DNA of 61,079 nucleotides from Caldilineae bacterium (GTDB taxonomy: Bacteria > Chloroflexota > Anaerolineae > JAAEKA01), in contig JACKBK010000021.1 in assembly GCA_020634555.1 (NCBI GenBank), positions 1-61,079 on the forward strand. Reading direction: 5' to 3'. Shown piece by piece: positions 1 through 9,396 of the stretch. Under the pieces are notes generated by a model. The model was not told where the DNA came from, ran no database searches, and saw only the letters and a program-made list of their open reading frames with translations. The position numbers and the translations under genes are program-made. Each line of letters opens with the position of its first letter. The stretch's first letter is position 1.

Positions 1-2
1 CC

Positions 3-617
3 TTGCCCGAAGCACAGAGTCTGTACAACCTGCGCGACGAAGTGACCGAGGTAACGATCAACCTGCAGAACGTTGGCCAGGAACAGGCGGTGGTGCCTGT
101 TTTGCAGGCAGCCCTGCCCAACGTTGAGATCGACACCTTCGACACGCTGCGCCCGGAGATCCGCGAGACCATCGCGTCGAAACTGGCTTTCACCAGCTTC
201 TTCGGTCTCATGGTCATCTTCATCGCCAGCATCGGCATCCTGAACATCCAGATGATGGCGGTGTTCGAGCGGACGCGCGAGATGGGCGTGCTGGCTGCGC
301 TGGGCATGAAAGGCCGCCAGATCATGGCCGTGTTCCTGGTGGAGGGAACGTTGATCGGCGCGTTGGGTGCGTTGGTCGGCGGCATCCTTGCCGTGGCGCT
401 GCTGCTCTGGCTGGGCCGAGTGGGCCTCGACATGTCCTTCACATCCGGCTTCGGCAGCATCACCGCGTTGATGGGCGACCGGCTCTATCCCAGCGTTTCG
501 CCGACCGCCCTCGTCAGCCGATTGATCACCGTCGTAGTGATCGCGGCCATCGCATCGCTGTACCCGGCGTGGCAAGCTTCGCGCAAGCAGCCGGCCGAGT
601 CGCTACACCACGTGTAG
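3..617 (+). CDS. FtsX-type ABC transporter permease, C-terminal part (cut by left edge)
   Basis: The frame is already open at the window edge, so the true start lies outside. The 204 visible residues hold the end of the extracytoplasmic domain (about 1-55) and three membrane segments (about 62-85, 105-140, 172-192). After the first segment comes the cytoplasmic coupling motif FERTREMGVLAALGMKGRQ, almost identical to that of the next gene, so the two permeases are paralogues. In MacB/LolCE-type exporters a permease pair works with a cytoplasmic ATPase and a membrane-fusion protein, and both follow here. The substrate cannot be told. The gene ends TAG, 23 bp before the next start. Confidence 0.85.
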   Translation: MPEAQSLYNLRDEVTEVTINLQNVGQEQAVVPVLQAALPNVEIDTFDTLRPEIRETIASKLAFTSFFGLMVIFIASIGILNIQMMAVFERTREMGVLAALGMKGRQIMAVFLVEGTLIGALGALVGGILAVALLLWLGRVGLDMSFTSGFGSITALMGDRLYPSVSPTALVSRLITVVVIAAIASLYPAWQASRKQPAESLHHV

Positions 618-640
618 TAACGATCTACGGAGGATTTCCC

Positions 641-1867
641 ATGGCACTCGGTAAGCTGTGGACCATCGCCTGGCGCGACCTGGGCCGCAACCGGCGGCGC
701 ACGCTGTTCTCGATCGTCGCGGTCGCGCTGGGCCTGGCACTGCTCATCATGATGGACGGCTTCGTTGCCGGCATTGTGCAAGACTCGCTGGAGAACACCA
801 TCCGCTTCGAGACCGGACACGTGCAGCTGCGCGCCGATTCCTACGACAAGGAAAAAACCAGCCTGCAGTGGAAAGACCTGCTGGCGGACCCGGAGGCGCT
901 GGCCGCCCAGGCCAACGCGATGCCCGAAGTGCGGGCCGCGGCGCCTGTGCTGTGGGCCAGCGCTGTTCTCAACACGCGCGACGAATCGACCGGCCTGCAG
1001 ATCTACGGCATCGACACCCAGTCGGCCCTCTACGACCCCTTCCGCCAGGCCATGGTGGACGGCGAGTTTCTGGCGCCGGACGACCGCAGCGGCGTCCTGA
1101 TGGGCAAACGCCTGGCCGACAGTCTGGGACTGGGCGTCGGCGACAAGATCAACGTGGCTGTCGTCAACGCCAACGGTGAGCCTGACGACCAGGCGTTCAC
1201 CATCCGCGGTCTGTACGCTACCGGCTTCTTCACCTACGACGACGGCTCGTTGCTGATGCCGCTGTCCAAGGCGCAGGCATACACCGCCACCGACGGGCAC
1301 GCCAGCGCGGTCGTGATGATGCTCAACGACGAACAGTCTGCGGACATGGTTGCCGCGGCCTTCCGGCAGCCGGGCGTCTCCGCCCTGACCTACCTCGACC
1401 TGAACGCGGTCTTCCTGCAGACCATGGAGGCGGCCACCAGCTTCTACGTCATCCTGTACGGCATCGTGATTTTGGTCGTGGCAGTGATCATCGCCAACAC
1501 GCTGTTGATGGCTGTCTTCGAGCGCGTGCGCGAGATGGGGATTCTAGCGGCGTTGGGCATGAAGGGCCGCCAGATCGCCACCATGTTCCTGCTGGAGGCC
1601 GGCATCATGGGTGTGATGGGTGCGATCCTGGGTGTGATCCTGGGCGCCGCCAGCGTGGCTTACCTGGCTACTGCCGGCATGAAGATCGCCGATGTGGGAT
1701 CCATGGTTCAGGGCATAGCAATCGGCACCACCGTGCGCGCCACCTTCAATCCTGGCGGCATGGCGTCGCTGGCGCTCTGGACGTTGATCATTACCCTGTT
1801 GGCTGCGCTTTACCCCGCTCGCTATGCGTCCCGGCTGGAGCCGGTGGACGCGCTGCGGGCACTTTAG
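641..1867 (+). CDS. FtsX/MacB-type ABC transporter permease
   Basis: 408 residues. The ATG at 641 is chosen because GGAGG (629-633) lies just upstream and the protein then begins with a short cationic cytoplasmic tail and a first membrane segment at about 20-42. A large extracytoplasmic domain (about 45-275) follows, then three membrane segments near 283-308, 330-360 and 380-402. The FtsX coupling motif FERVREMGILAALGMKGRQ follows the second segment. Four membrane segments with a large first loop is the MacB/LolC/LolE topology. It lies between a paralogous permease and an ATPase and should be one half of the export complex. The ligand (lipoprotein, peptide, drug) is unknown. Confidence 0.9.
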   Translation: MALGKLWTIAWRDLGRNRRRTLFSIVAVALGLALLIMMDGFVAGIVQDSLENTIRFETGHVQLRADSYDKEKTSLQWKDLLADPEALAAQANAMPEVRAAAPVLWASAVLNTRDESTGLQIYGIDTQSALYDPFRQAMVDGEFLAPDDRSGVLMGKRLADSLGLGVGDKINVAVVNANGEPDDQAFTIRGLYATGFFTYDDGSLLMPLSKAQAYTATDGHASAVVMMLNDEQSADMVAAAFRQPGVSALTYLDLNAVFLQTMEAATSFYVILYGIVILVVAVIIANTLLMAVFERVREMGILAALGMKGRQIATMFLLEAGIMGVMGAILGVILGAASVAYLATAGMKIADVGSMVQGIAIGTTVRATFNPGGMASLALWTLIITLLAALYPARYASRLEPVDALRAL

Positions 1868-1975
1868 GACGCGTCTAATAATTTATTACTGCTTTGGCCG
1901 GTCTCCTGACCGAGCCAACATCAGTAAAGTTGTTTGTGGACGCACCCTTAGTTTATGGCTTTTCGGAGCATCGCA

Positions 1976-2660
1976 ATGGAAATCATCCAACTTGAAAACG
2001 TCACCAAGACCTACACCATCGGCGAGGTCGTCACGCGCGCCCTTTCTGATGTCAGCCTGAACATCGATGAGGGCGAGTTCATGGCGTTGGTCGGTCCTTC
2101 CGGCTCGGGCAAGACTACCATGCTGCAGTTGATCGGATGCCTGGACAAGCCTGACAACGGCGCGATCCGCATCAACGGCCAGGATGTCACCGGCCTGAGC
2201 GCCAACCAGCGCGCCGATCTGCGCAAACACGAGATCGGCTTCATCTTCCAGTTCTTCGCTCTCGTCCCGGTCCTCAGCGCCTATGAGAACGTGGAACTGC
2301 CGCTGCTGCTGACCGGCATCGACGCCAAGGAACGGCGCGAGCGTGTGCTGAAGCTGCTCGACTCGGTCGGGCTGTCGCACCGCGTCGACCACCGGCCCGA
2401 CCAGATGAGCGGCGGCGAGCAGCAGCGCGTTGCCATCGCCCGCGCGCTGGCGCCTGAACCGTTGATGGTCCTGGCCGACGAGCCGACAGCCAACCTCGAC
2501 ACCGCCAACGGCCAGCAGGCCATGGAGATCATGCAGCGCCTCAACCAGGAAACCGGGACGGCGTTTATCTTTGCCACCCATGACCTGCGGGTCATGTCGT
2601 TTGCGCGGCGTGGTCAGAATGCGCGACGGCCAGATCGTCGAAAACGGAGAAAGCCAGTGA
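1976..2660 (+). pseudogene. MacB/LolD-type ABC transporter ATPase, frameshifted near its 3' end
   Basis: The protein starts MEIIQLENVTKTY at 1976 and carries a full nucleotide-binding domain: Walker A GPSGSGKT, signature MSGGEQQRVA, Walker B LMVLADEPTANLD and the switch His in ATHDLRV. At about 2605-2612 the frame slips. The expected tail VRMRDGQIVENGESQ is read one base over and ends at TGA 2658-2660, while the original frame runs on into the next gene. The intended length, about 227 residues, is normal for LolD/MacB ATPases. The stop overlaps the GTG of the following lipoprotein gene, as in an intact operon. A sequencing indel is as likely as a real mutation. Confidence 0.85.
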
Positions 2661-3957
2661 ACGGGCACATTTTGCGCCAACGTAGGCTTGGCGCCGCGGT
2701 TTTGGTACTGGCGTTGACAGTTCTGCTGGCTGGCTGCACCTCACAGCCAACGCCGGCGCCCGCACCCGCCGTTACTGCCGTCCCAACCATCCCTCTTCAG
2801 ACGACCAGCGGCAAGGCCACCGCCTCCGGCGCCATCGTTCCGCGCACAAAGCGTCATTGGGCTTCACGGCCGCCGGCCGTGTCCAGTCGTCCGCTGTCGC
2901 CGAGGGCGACCAGGTAGAGGCCGGCGCCCTGTTGCTGACGCTGGACCAGGCAAACGCCAAGCCGCCGTCGCCCAGGCCGAGAGCGCCCTGACCCAGGCCC
3001 AGGCGCACCTGGATGAGTTGCGCCCGGCGCGCGGCCCCAGGAGATCGCCGCCGCCCAGGCCTGCGTCGAAGCGGCGCAAGCGCGGCTGACCCAGGTCACC
3101 GAGGGCGCGCCGGACGAGGAGATCGCGGCGCGCGAGCTGCGCTGGCTGCCGCACAAGCAGCACAGCAGGAACTGTACCGCGGCCTGGCGAGCAGGACAAG
3201 ATCGCTGCCCAGGCCGCGCTGGACAACGCCACTGCGGCCGTGCAACAGGCCCAGGCCGCCTACGACCGCGTAGCTGGCAACAGCGACATCGGCGCGGGCC
3301 GGAAAGCCGGCAGTTGCAGGAAGCCACCAACAACCTCACAGCCGCCCAGGCACGCTACGATGCGCTGTTCGTCCCGCCGGACGCTGCCGCGGCCGCCGCG
3401 GCGCGCGCCCAGATCCAGCAGGCGCAGGCCGCGCTGGACCAGTTGCAAGCTCCCGCCTCCGCCGGCCAGGTCGCCGAAGCGGAAGCGCAGGTACACAGCG
3501 CCCAGGCCGACCTCGATCTGCTGGCTGCCGGCGCGCGAACAGGACATCACCGCCGCCGAAGCCATGGTGGCCGAAGCGGACGCCGCGCTGAAGCTGGCGC
3601 AATCGACCTCGACAACACCGAACTGCGCGCCTTTTGCCGGCACCGTCACCCAGTTGACGGTCGGCCAGGGTGAAATGGTGACGCCGGGGCAGGCAGTCCT
3701 CACCTGGCTGATCTGAACAGCCTGCAGGCCGAGACCACCGACCTCAGCGAGCGCGATGTGGCCCGCGTGGCGGTCGGCCAGCCGGTCAACGTGTACGTGG
3801 AAGCGCTGAACACCGACATCACCGGCACGGTGCTGCGCATCGCGTCGCAGGCCAACACGGTTGGCGGCGACGTGGTGTACACCGTCGTCGTCACCTTGGA
3901 CGAGCAGCCCGCCGGCCTGCGCTGGGGATGAGCGTCGACGTAGACATCGACCCTTGT
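2657..3957 (+). pseudogene. HlyD/MacA-type membrane-fusion lipoprotein with about eleven frameshifts
   Basis: GTG at 2657 overlaps the preceding stop and opens a lipoprotein signal (hydrophobic stretch, then LLAGC). Pieces of one protein can then be read by changing frame: GRVQSSAVAEGDQVEAGALL (first half of the biotinyl-lipoyl fold), a long Ala/Gln-rich coiled coil (about 2960-3630), APFAGTVTQLTVGQGEMVTP (second half of the fold) and a beta-barrel piece ending GDVVYTVVVTLDEQPAGLRWG. Slips fall near 2840, 2959, 3034, 3133, 3187, 3305, 3536, 3601, 3633, 3700 and 3927. No in-frame nonsense substitution is needed, which favours indel errors over slow decay. It would link the exporter to the outer envelope. 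The exact end is uncertain. Confidence 0.75.
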
Positions 3958-3970
3958 AGACCTCGAGAAA

Positions 3971-4003
3971 AGAGTTGCCAACTTTCCGAAAGTTGGCAAC
4001 TCT
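3971..4003. terminator. Perfect inverted repeat between convergent genes, probable bidirectional terminator
   Basis: A 15-bp perfect stem (3971-3985 with 3989-4003) has a CCG loop and lies between the end of the exporter operon and the end of the convergent thiolase. There is only a weak T-rich tail. The inner AACTTTCCGAAAGTT core resembles the hairpin family at 41.9-47.9 kb. Confidence 0.6.
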
Positions 4004-4029
4004 CTTGTCATCTCGCGTTAAGACCTGCG

Positions 4030-4044
4030 AAAGTGACTGTCACC
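4030..4044. repeat. Copy of the GTGACTGTCAC palindromic repeat
   Basis: AAAGTGACTGTCACC lies in the intergenic space just beyond the thiolase stop. The same palindromic core recurs at 34279-34294, 34328-34343 and 40557-40590. Confidence 0.6.
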
Positions 4045-4067
4045 TGAAACGCCACGGGGCAATCACC

Positions 4068-5340
4068 TCACCCGCTAATCCACTCCACCACCGTCGCCTC
4101 TCCCTGGCCGACGCCGACGCAGAGAGTCGCCAGGCCGTAGCGCACCGGCTCACCGGCCGTATTGCGCCGCTTCATCTCGTGCACCAGCGTCGTCACCAGC
4201 CGCGCCAGAGCAGCCCAGCGGATGTCCCAGCGCGATCGCGCCGCCGTTGACGTTGGTGATCGCCGGATCCATCCCCAGCTCGCATACAGGCCAGCGACTG
4301 TACGGCAAACGCCTCGTTGATCTCGATCAGACCGATGTCGTCCATGGTCAGCCGGCCGCGCCAGTGCCTTGCGGGTCGCCGGCACCGGTCCCAGTCCCAT
4401 GGTGCGCGGATCGACGCCCGCCGCCGCCGAAGCTACGATCCGCACCAACGGCTGTAACCCCAACTGCGCGCCTTGTCTGACGATGTCAGCAACAGCGCCG
4501 CTGCGCCGTCGTTGATGCCGCTGGCGTTGCCCGCCGTTACCGTGCCGTCCTTGCGGAAGGCGGGCCGCAGCCTGGCCAACTGCTCCAGGCTGGTGTCCAG
4601 CTCCACCTCGCCCGCGGCGTTGCGCCGGTAGCGGGGTGTTCATCGGTATCGACGATCACCGGCGCTCCCTTGCGCTGCGGAATCTCCACCGGCGTGATCT
4701 CGTCGCGGAAGCGGCCGTCGCGGATCGCAGCCACAGCCTTGCGCTGGCTCTCCAGGGCGAATGCGTCTTGTTCCTCGCGGCTGATGGGACCGCCGGCCAG
4801 CGGCCCGGTCGCGTCGCAGCTCAGAGCGTAGATGTTCTCGGCAGTCTCGCCCATCTGCTCCAGCGGGAACATGGCCTCCATGCGCGGGTTGGGGAAGCGC
4901 CAGCCCAGCGTCGTGTCGTAGCCGGTGATGTTGCCCCACGGATAGCCGCGCTCGGCCTTGGGCAACGAATACGGCGCGCGGCTCATGGACTCGACGCCGC
5001 CGGCGATGAACACGTCGCCTTCGCCTGCCTTGATGGCTCGCGCCGCCTGGTTGATCGCGTTCAGCCCGGAGGCGCAGAGGCGGTTGAAAGTCACCGCGGC
5101 TACGTGCTGCGGCAGGCCGGCCAGCAGCGTCGCCATGCGCGCCACGTTGCGGTTGTCCTCGCCCGCCTGGTTGGCGCAGCCCAGGTACACCTCTTCCACC
5201 AGCGCCGGATCGACGCCTGTGCGGCGAACCAGCTCGCGGATAACCAACGCCGCCATGTCGTCGGGGCGAACGGCGGCCAGCGCGCCGCCGTGCCGTCCTA
5301 CGGGCGTGCGCACCGCGTCGATAATCACTGCATCGTGCAT
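4068..5340 (-). pseudogene. Acetyl-CoA C-acyltransferase (thiolase), frameshifted C-terminal half
   Basis: The ATG at 5340 has AAAGAGG upstream. The N-terminal half is intact and typical of degradative thiolases, including the nucleophile Cys in NRLCASGLNAINQAAR and the following GGVESMSRAP. From about 4640 onward the homologous sequence jumps between frames: RYRRNAAGEVELD, then GVDPRTMGLGPVPATRKAL, then RLVTTLVHEMKRRN and GLATLCVGVGQGEA with the second active-site Cys. At least five indels are needed (about 4635, 4478, 4370 and two between 4200 and 4300), and the GHP histidine motif falls on one of them. It would cleave 3-oxoacyl-CoA or form acetoacetyl-CoA. As written, only the first 230 or so residues could be made. 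Confidence 0.85.
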
Positions 5341-5431
5341 GGGAAACCTCTTTGCGGAGTTATAAACTGCAAGTCGTGAATGGCCGATAGCGGAAGCTGT
5401 CTGGCTTCCTTTCGTGCTTTCCGTCGTACTG

Positions 5432-5643
5432 CTCACCTGTCATTCCCGCGGAGTTCCCAATGCCCTCACAGACGGAATGCGCCGTGGCAAGAAACTTCTT
5501 CACTGTCATTCTGAACAGGTCGAGCACGCGTCCTGCACAAGGTCGAGCCGCTAGTGAAGAATCTCTCCGTAGTCGTTTCTAGGCAGCCAGGAATCCAAGT
5601 CTGTGAGGTGTGGATTCCCGCTTGCGCGGGAATGACAGGTGAG
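5432..5643. repeat. MITE-like element with 19-bp perfect terminal inverted repeats
   Basis: The 316-bp gap between the thiolase and deacetylase genes has no credible coding sequence. A perfect 19-bp inverted repeat (5432-5450 with 5625-5643, core GTCATTCCCGCG) bounds a second nested pair (5464-5473 with 5599-5608, CCTCACAGAC) and a looser pair around CTTCTTCACT/AGTGAAGAAT. The whole could fold into one long hairpin. Related GATTCCCGC...GCGGGAATGAC units occur at 9203-9262, 27286-27300 and 37083. Confidence 0.65.
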
Positions 5644-5656
5644 TAGTAACTTTCCA

Positions 5657-6709
5657 TTAACCCTCTGTTCCGTCCCACGCGAGCAACTCGGCTAGCTCCT
5701 CGATGGTTGTCGTGCCGCGAACGCGCAGGCGCTGGAGTTCGAAGAGATCGTCGGAGCGTTGCACGCTGCCTTGGCGCGTGGTGATGCCGCCCCAATAGCC
5801 GTCGGAGGCGAAGAACTGGGCGACGCGCTGGTCGTAGATGCCCGACGGGTAGGCGACGAAGCGTGGACGTTGCCCCAACTGGCTCTCGATCATCTCGCGG
5901 CAACCCAGCACCTGCCAAATCAGGCGATCGTCGTCTATGTCGGTTAGGTCCTCATGGACACGGGCGTGGCACTGAATGTCCATTCCCGCGGCTTGCATCT
6001 CCCGCATCTGTTCCCAGGTCATGTAGTCGTCGGCATAGGCTGTGCCGTCCGGTTCCGTCATCCCGGCTGAGGCGCGCTCGGCCAGCTCCGTCACCACGAA
6101 AAACGTGCCTGCGAAGCCGTATTTCTCCAACAATGGGAACGCGTTGGTGTAGTTATCGGTGTAACCATCATCGAAGGTAATAATGATCGGCCGCTCCGGC
6201 AGCGCCTCTCCCAGCGCCAGATGGCGCAGCAACTGCTCCAGGGAGATGCTCTGGTAGCCCTCGTCGCGCAGGTAAGCCAGATGCTGCTCGAACAGCGCCG
6301 GCGATACCGACAGGTCGAGGCGGTAGCGGTCTGCGCCGCGCGGGGGGTCGGACAGGTAGTGGTACATCAGGATCGGCACACGCGCCGAGCGAGTGACGCC
6401 GTCAGGAGTAGGCAGCGGCGTTGGGGTGGCGGTGGGCGTGGGTGTTTCTCTGGGTGTCGGCGATGGTGTGGCCGTTGGTGTCGGCGAGGGCTTTGTGGTC
6501 GGCGTCGACGAAGGGATCGGCGTCACGGTCGGCGCGAGCGTGGGCGACGGCGTACGGGTCGCGGTACTTAGGGCTACGGCCTGATCAACAACGGCGCTTG
6601 CCGGCTGAACCGTGCCGGGAACAGGCTGGCCACAGGCAGCGATGCCAACAGCGATAGCCAGCAACACAGGTCCGATAGCGCCCAAACGACGACGAAGCAA
6701 GGCGAGCAA
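5657..6709 (-). CDS. Polysaccharide deacetylase (CE4) lipoprotein
   Basis: 350 residues, starting TTG at 6709, one base after the stop of the upstream acetyltransferase. An N-terminal hydrophobic segment with lipobox (GIAAC) leads into a Pro/Thr/Ser-rich linker (about 35-100), which suggests a domain tethered outside the membrane. The NodB-homology domain follows: VPILMYHYLSD, then the metal/catalytic motif ITFDDGYTDNY (about 178-188), and QCHARVHEDL, which supplies a metal-binding histidine pair in a shifted HxxxH-like form. It probably removes N- or O-acetyl groups from an envelope or exopolysaccharide. The family is clear and the substrate is unknown. It is co-transcribed with the GNAT gene. 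Confidence 0.88.
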   Translation of the reverse strand: MLALLRRRLGAIGPVLLAIAVGIAACGQPVPGTVQPASAVVDQAVALSTATRTPSPTLAPTVTPIPSSTPTTKPSPTPTATPSPTPRETPTPTATPTPLPTPDGVTRSARVPILMYHYLSDPPRGADRYRLDLSVSPALFEQHLAYLRDEGYQSISLEQLLRHLALGEALPERPIIITFDDGYTDNYTNAFPLLEKYGFAGTFFVVTELAERASAGMTEPDGTAYADDYMTWEQMREMQAAGMDIQCHARVHEDLTDIDDDRLIWQVLGCREMIESQLGQRPRFVAYPSGIYDQRVAQFFASDGYWGGITTRQGSVQRSDDLFELQRLRVRGTTTIEELAELLAWDGTEG

Positions 6710-6710
6710 G

Positions 6711-7583
6711 TTAGTCTGTCCCGTCCGTCTCGGTCAGCTCGCGCACCAATAACGGCACACGCCGGCCAACGCGCCGGAAACCGAAGCCCTCGTAGAGGCG
6801 CAGCGATGCCTGATTGCTGTCCTGGGTGTTGATGGAAACCAAGCGTGCGTCGCTTTTCTGGCAGTAAGCCAGCGCGTCGTTGAGCAGCATTCGTCCGATG
6901 CCGCGGCCGTGCAACGCGGGGTGGGCGGCCAATCGCATGATGTGTCCTTCGTCGCCGGTCACGTCGGCGGCCACGTAGCCGGCCAGTCCGTCGATCCCAT
7001 CGACCTCAGCTACGGCGAAATGGCCGCTGGTGACCAGCAGTTCGATCAGCTCGCCGCTCTCCAGTTGAAACGGTGGAGCAAAAGCAGCCTTGTCCAGCGC
7101 ACCAAGCTGGCCCAAATCATGGGCGGTGACCGGGCGAACCCGGACGCCTGCGACTGCTTTCAGCGCCAGCGGCCGCGGATGCCGCTCCAGCATGGCAATC
7201 CACTCAAATTGCCGGAATCCGGCCCGCTGCAACGCCGGCACAAGCCACAGCGCGGTGCCGTAGGCAGCCAGATGGGTCGCGCCGCGTTGGCTGAGCCGCT
7301 CTTGCAGCGGTTCCAGCACGGTGGCCAGCGCGTCGTCGATGCGCCAACCGTTGACGATGGCCGCGCCGCGCAGGTAGGCCCAGCCGGAGCCGTTGAGTGC
7401 GACGCAGAGAAAGCCCCACAGCCTGTCGTCAGCGCCGGCAACCATGCAGTTGCCGCGCGTCAGCAGATGGGGCAAGTCTTCCAGGCCAAAGGCGACAAAG
7501 CTGCGCCGGGCTTCGTTTAGCAGCCGGACGATCTTGCCTTGATCACGGGTTGACGCTTTGTAGACTTGGAGTTGAACGGTCAC
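6711..7583 (-). CDS. GNAT family N-acetyltransferase
   Basis: 290 residues from GTG at 7583 (GAGGT about eight bases upstream); a longer reading back to 7652 lacks a ribosome site. Two halves can be seen: a divergent N-terminal part (about 1-140) and a typical GNAT domain near 145-285 with VRPVTAHDLGQLGALDKAAF and the acetyl-CoA loop MRLAAHPALHGRGIGRMLL, then the NxxSLRLYEGFGF strand-helix. Substrate cannot be predicted. It lies between a GT-C membrane protein and the deacetylase, all on the minus strand, so it could be part of envelope polysaccharide modification, but GNAT proteins are too varied to be sure. Confidence 0.85.
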   Translation of the reverse strand: MTVQLQVYKASTRDQGKIVRLLNEARRSFVAFGLEDLPHLLTRGNCMVAGADDRLWGFLCVALNGSGWAYLRGAAIVNGWRIDDALATVLEPLQERLSQRGATHLAAYGTALWLVPALQRAGFRQFEWIAMLERHPRPLALKAVAGVRVRPVTAHDLGQLGALDKAAFAPPFQLESGELIELLVTSGHFAVAEVDGIDGLAGYVAADVTGDEGHIMRLAAHPALHGRGIGRMLLNDALAYCQKSDARLVSINTQDSNQASLRLYEGFGFRRVGRRVPLLVRELTETDGTD

Positions 7584-7636
7584 AACGGATACCTCAGCGG
7601 CGAGTATGCCACAGGCCGTTGGTGGCGTCAAAGCCG

Positions 7637-9154
7637 CTAGCGCCGGATGCACAACTCACCCAGCACGTATCGGGCGCCAGTCAGCGGAGCAAGCGGCGCG
7701 TTGTCGCCGGTCAAGCTCTCACACGCGTAGCCGTTCTCCTGGCTGAACACCTGGGCGTACCAGTTGGGCTCGGGCAACACGGCCGTGGCCGCCCGTCCCC
7801 TGAGGTAGGGTTCCGAGATGTCCGCCTGGTAGCGGGTCAGGACATCCTCGACTGCCGGGTTGGAGCGCGCGGCCAGCAGGATGTCGCTAAACGCCGATGC
7901 CTGGAAATGCATCGGTTGTCCGACCATGTCGAGCAGATAGGCTGCGGTGGGAGCGAAGATGGGCGCTGGCGCCTGGCTGATCTTGTCCAGCGCCCGATAG
8001 CCGGCAGCCACGTCGTCGGCTGACGGTATCTGGTCGCGCGGATCGTAGCGCGAGACGCCGAACTGAAGCCAGACCAGGGCGAGGGTGATGGTCAGTACGA
8101 CGGCCCGTGCCCAGCGCGGTGAAACCGGGGTTTCCAGGGCGTAGAAGACCGCCTCCGCACCGGCCAGCGCCAGGCCAAACGCCGCCGGCAAAAACCCGTT
8201 GACGTAGCCCCACTGCTTGGCCAGCGTCAGATAGGACATGATCAGCAGCGGCAAGACGAGCAAGGAAAGAGAAATCAACCGCGGCATGTTCTGGCGGCGG
8301 TGTTGAACCGCAAGGGCGAGGATTGCGCCAAATATCGCCAGTGCAACCAGGGGCCAGAACGACGGCGCCAGGAGTATCTGCCACGTTACCGTGAATCCCG
8401 ACAGCGGTGACGGCGCCGACATGGGCAACGTAAGTAAATAGAACTGAAACCAGCCTTCTGTGGTCACATTGGAGGCTACGAAAAAGAGCCCCATCAGGAT
8501 CGCAGCGCTGACACCAAAGGCCAAGGCTTTTTTCAGCCGTCGTTCGAGTAACAGACAGGCGACAAGGAATGGGTAGGCCACCACGGCCTGCTGTTTGGCT
8601 GTGAACGCCAGAAACAGCGCGGCGCCGGCTGCAATTCCGATGAAGACCTCGCGTCCCGGCCCAATTGTCACCAGCAGATAGGCCAGGAGCAGCAATGCCA
8701 GGAACAACATGTCTACCCGGCCGATATCGAACCAGAAGCCGGTGGCTTTGTAGGCGGCCACTGCAAAGCCCACCGCCAGAAAACTCAGCGAGCGGGGAAG
8801 CTGGCGGGCGCGGCCTACACCGTACAGCATCGCAAAGGCTACCAACGATGACCCGACGGAAACCAGGCGCATCGACAGCATGATGTTGTGGATCACGGAG
8901 GCCAACGGCGCGGCAACGTAGTAATACAGAGGCGGGTACATCATCGCGATGAACTCGTAGCTCGGCGCCGCGTACAACGGTTTCCCTTGCAGAACTTGCA
9001 GGACGTGCAGGTACGTCCCCGATTCCATCCACTCCAAGGCGAACGGATAACTCATCCGCGACGCCGCCACGAACAGAAAGCCGGCCAGCGCCGCAACCGA
9101 CGGCACTATCAGGCAAATCCGATACAAAGAACCTGGTGAGAAGAAGTTTTTCAT
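7637..9154 (-). CDS. Polytopic GT-C fold glycosyltransferase-like membrane protein (PMT/ArnT type)
   Basis: 505 residues if started at ATG 9154 (AGAAAGAG upstream); GTG at 9181 is an alternative. About 11 hydrophobic segments run through residues 10-390, followed by a soluble C-terminal domain. The first long loop carries ALEWMESGTYLHV, where family members have an acidic catalytic residue, and then MYPPLYYYVAAPL, matching the HPPLYY-type motif of PMT_2 proteins. Such enzymes move a sugar from a polyprenyl-phosphate donor to protein or lipid on the outer membrane face. Acceptor and donor are unknown. The gene heads a minus-strand group with the GNAT and deacetylase genes. Confidence 0.75.
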   Translation of the reverse strand: MKNFFSPGSLYRICLIVPSVAALAGFLFVAASRMSYPFALEWMESGTYLHVLQVLQGKPLYAAPSYEFIAMMYPPLYYYVAAPLASVIHNIMLSMRLVSVGSSLVAFAMLYGVGRARQLPRSLSFLAVGFAVAAYKATGFWFDIGRVDMLFLALLLLAYLLVTIGPGREVFIGIAAGAALFLAFTAKQQAVVAYPFLVACLLLERRLKKALAFGVSAAILMGLFFVASNVTTEGWFQFYLLTLPMSAPSPLSGFTVTWQILLAPSFWPLVALAIFGAILALAVQHRRQNMPRLISLSLLVLPLLIMSYLTLAKQWGYVNGFLPAAFGLALAGAEAVFYALETPVSPRWARAVVLTITLALVWLQFGVSRYDPRDQIPSADDVAAGYRALDKISQAPAPIFAPTAAYLLDMVGQPMHFQASAFSDILLAARSNPAVEDVLTRYQADISEPYLRGRAATAVLPEPNWYAQVFSQENGYACESLTGDNAPLAPLTGARYVLGELCIRR

Positions 9155-9202
9155 TCGCTCTTTCTGCGCGCGAGTAACCACTCAACCTTCACCGTTGCGT
9201 CA

Positions 9203-9262
9203 CTCCCGCCTCCGCGGGAGTTTAGCGCCGATGAAGAGGTGGATTCCCGCCTTCGCGGGAAT
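9203..9262. repeat. Two tandem GATTCCCGC-type hairpin units
   Basis: Two GC-rich hairpins, 9203-9220 (CTCCCGC...GCGGGAG) and 9243-9262 (ATTCCCGC...GCGGGAAT), lie between divergent genes. The second continues with GACGGGTGAG, the same end sequence as the MITE-like element at 5.4-5.6 kb. Confidence 0.6.
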
Positions 9263-9380
9263 GACGGGTGAGCAGTTACCATGGCCCAGTATAAATGGAG
9301 CGTTGCAGCATGTCAATCGCCCGGTGTTGCCGCGAGCGTGACCGGACGCCGCGATTTGCTCTCCGCCGCGTCGCCGGTGG

Positions 9381-9396
9381 TATAATGGGCGGCCTA
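9381..9396 (+). promoter_or_regulatory. -10 box placed for a nearly leaderless transcript
   Basis: TATAAT at 9381-9386 ends only nine bases before the ATG at 9396. Transcription would start at about 9393, leaving essentially no leader, and no Shine-Dalgarno sequence is present. A -35 is weak (TTGCTC 9356-9361, 19-bp spacer). Confidence 0.5.
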
